From: Spirochaetaceae bacterium
GTDB lineage: Bacteria; Spirochaetota; Spirochaetia; SZUA-6; Bin103
Direction of reading: 5' to 3'
Assembly: GCA_028818385.1 (NCBI GenBank)
Contig: JAPPNY010000076.1
Span: forward strand, 24,342 to 67,858
Length of the DNA stretch: 43,517 nt
Every line of letters starts with the position of its first letter. Position 1 is the stretch's first letter. The notes beneath the pieces were generated by a model, which was not told the DNA's origin, ran no database searches, and saw nothing but the letters and a program-made list of their open reading frames with translations. Both the position numbers and the translations under genes were made by a program. Shown here piece by piece: positions 42,906 to 43,517 of this stretch.

Positions 42906-43517
42906 TCAGAATCTCCCTGAGCCGAGGGTGGCGGTGAGGGAGGCGCCGACGCGGGTGCCGAACGGAGTCATCTCCGCCCCTTCTTCGCCATAGGTGACCG
43001 AGGCGGCGGCGCGCAGGGTGAGCCGGTCCGCCGGCCGGAAGGTGACCGACGGCGACACCCGCGCCGAGCCGTCGCTCAGGTTGGAGAGCCAGAACACGCC
43101 CATCGACCAGTCCGCGGTGCGGCCGAGTCCGACGCTGGCTGACGCCGCCGCGTAGTGCCGGCCGGGGTAGACCAGGTCGCCGAAGCTCAGGTCGCCGGCA
43201 TCCAGCAGCTTCATGACGCCGCGGCGGTTGTCGCGCAGGACCGCCGCGTCCTCGTATCCTTCGCCGTTCCACAGGTACTGGCCGGCGAAGGTCGCGGACC
43301 AGTCCCCTTCCTCCGGCCGGTAGGTGTACCGCAGCCCGCCGGTGGCGGCCGCGAACGGATCGTCCGTGTTGCGCACGGCGCGCAGCCCGTGCGGGGTGTC
43401 GGGGCCGCGGTCGGCCGGCTCCACGAAGCGCCGGTCCGAGCCCAGGCTGGCCTCCAGCTCCCCGAACAGGTCGAAGTCCAGCAGGCTGGTGCTCACCGTC
43501 AGCATGGCGCGCGGCAC
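42906..43517 (-). CDS. C-terminal part of a probable outer-membrane beta-barrel protein (truncated by window edge)
   Basis: The frame is open to the window edge, so the N-terminus is probably missing. The visible 203 residues alternate polar and hydrophobic positions in many strand-sized segments (LRYTYRPEEGDWSATFAGQY, YAAASASVGLGRTADWSMGV, TLRAAASVTYGEEG) and end in Phe, the classic last residue of outer-membrane barrels. No soluble domain is seen. The function, such as porin or transporter, cannot be read. A complete short gene from GTG 43517 cannot be excluded. Confidence 0.6.
   Translation of the reverse strand: MPRAMLTVSTSLLDFDLFGELEASLGSDRRFVEPADRGPDTPHGLRAVRNTDDPFAAATGGLRYTYRPEEGDWSATFAGQYLWNGEGYEDAAVLRDNRRGVMKLLDAGDLSFGDLVYPGRHYAAASASVGLGRTADWSMGVFWLSNLSDGSARVSPSVTFRPADRLTLRAAASVTYGEEGAEMTPFGTRVGASLTATLGSGRF

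Noticed and set aside
41428..43272. A minus-strand frame of about 614 codons
   Set aside because: It runs against addA, the secreted protein gene and part of the barrel gene, with no recognisable motif. Its repeat-like text mirrors the HPLLR repeat on the coding strand.

Overview
The window is about 70% GC and densely coded. Most genes have Shine-Dalgarno sites, many with 1-13 base overlaps. No rRNA, tRNA, CRISPR array or transposase was seen. The gene set fits a free-living or host-associated Gram-negative heterotroph: regulatory PTS enzyme PtsP, short HPF, Ku/ligase, several phytanoyl-CoA dioxygenase homologues, a corrinoid methyltransferase set, and a last ORF ending in Phe like an outer-membrane barrel. 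A spirochaete-like MAG is my best guess, but no marker gene proves it. The first ~100 bases are a G/C homopolymer tract and look like a contig-end artefact.

Layout. 103-1080: D-2-hydroxyacid dehydrogenase. 1121-9748: HPF and a cytidylate-kinase-like gene (-), histidine kinase (+), a 3.4-kb decayed zone, two FtsX-type permeases (+) and a NarL-type response regulator (+). The decayed zone holds broken copies of the flanking genes, repeated leaders and hairpins, and one intact AT-rich gene for a secreted Cys-rich protein (5631-6065). It reads as a multiplied module [kinase-HPF / histidine kinase / small gene / permeases] followed by complementary gene loss. 9773-12109: PtsP (-).

12169-21961: nine same-strand genes with gaps under 45 bases, apparently one operon. 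It encodes an unknown protein, a UroD-type methyltransferase, a corrinoid protein, its ATP-dependent activator with an unusual N-terminal Cys domain, a methyl-THF:corrinoid methyltransferase, two small proteins, an HpcH/GarL-type aldolase and a 908-residue UxaA/GarD-type protein. The first part can move methyl groups onto tetrahydrofolate and the last part looks like sugar-acid breakdown. I infer corrinoid-dependent demethylation of a methylated (sugar-)acid.

21987-26437 (-): MerR-TPR regulator, DNA ligase and Ku as an NHEJ operon, then VapBC and a HAD phosphatase. 26694-30595: a SHOCT-like small protein, Xaa-Pro peptidase, VKOR-DsbA fusion, a second VapBC with a neat operator, and DUF167. 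30602-34578: a coupled DUF2277-PhyH-PhyH operon, a divergent third PhyH and a beta-propeller glycosidase-like protein. 34679-42180: Uma2 nuclease, an orphan antitoxin-like HTH gene, and an AddB/AddA-type helicase-nuclease pair. 42205-43517: a secreted protein of unknown function and the 3' part of a probable outer-membrane protein.
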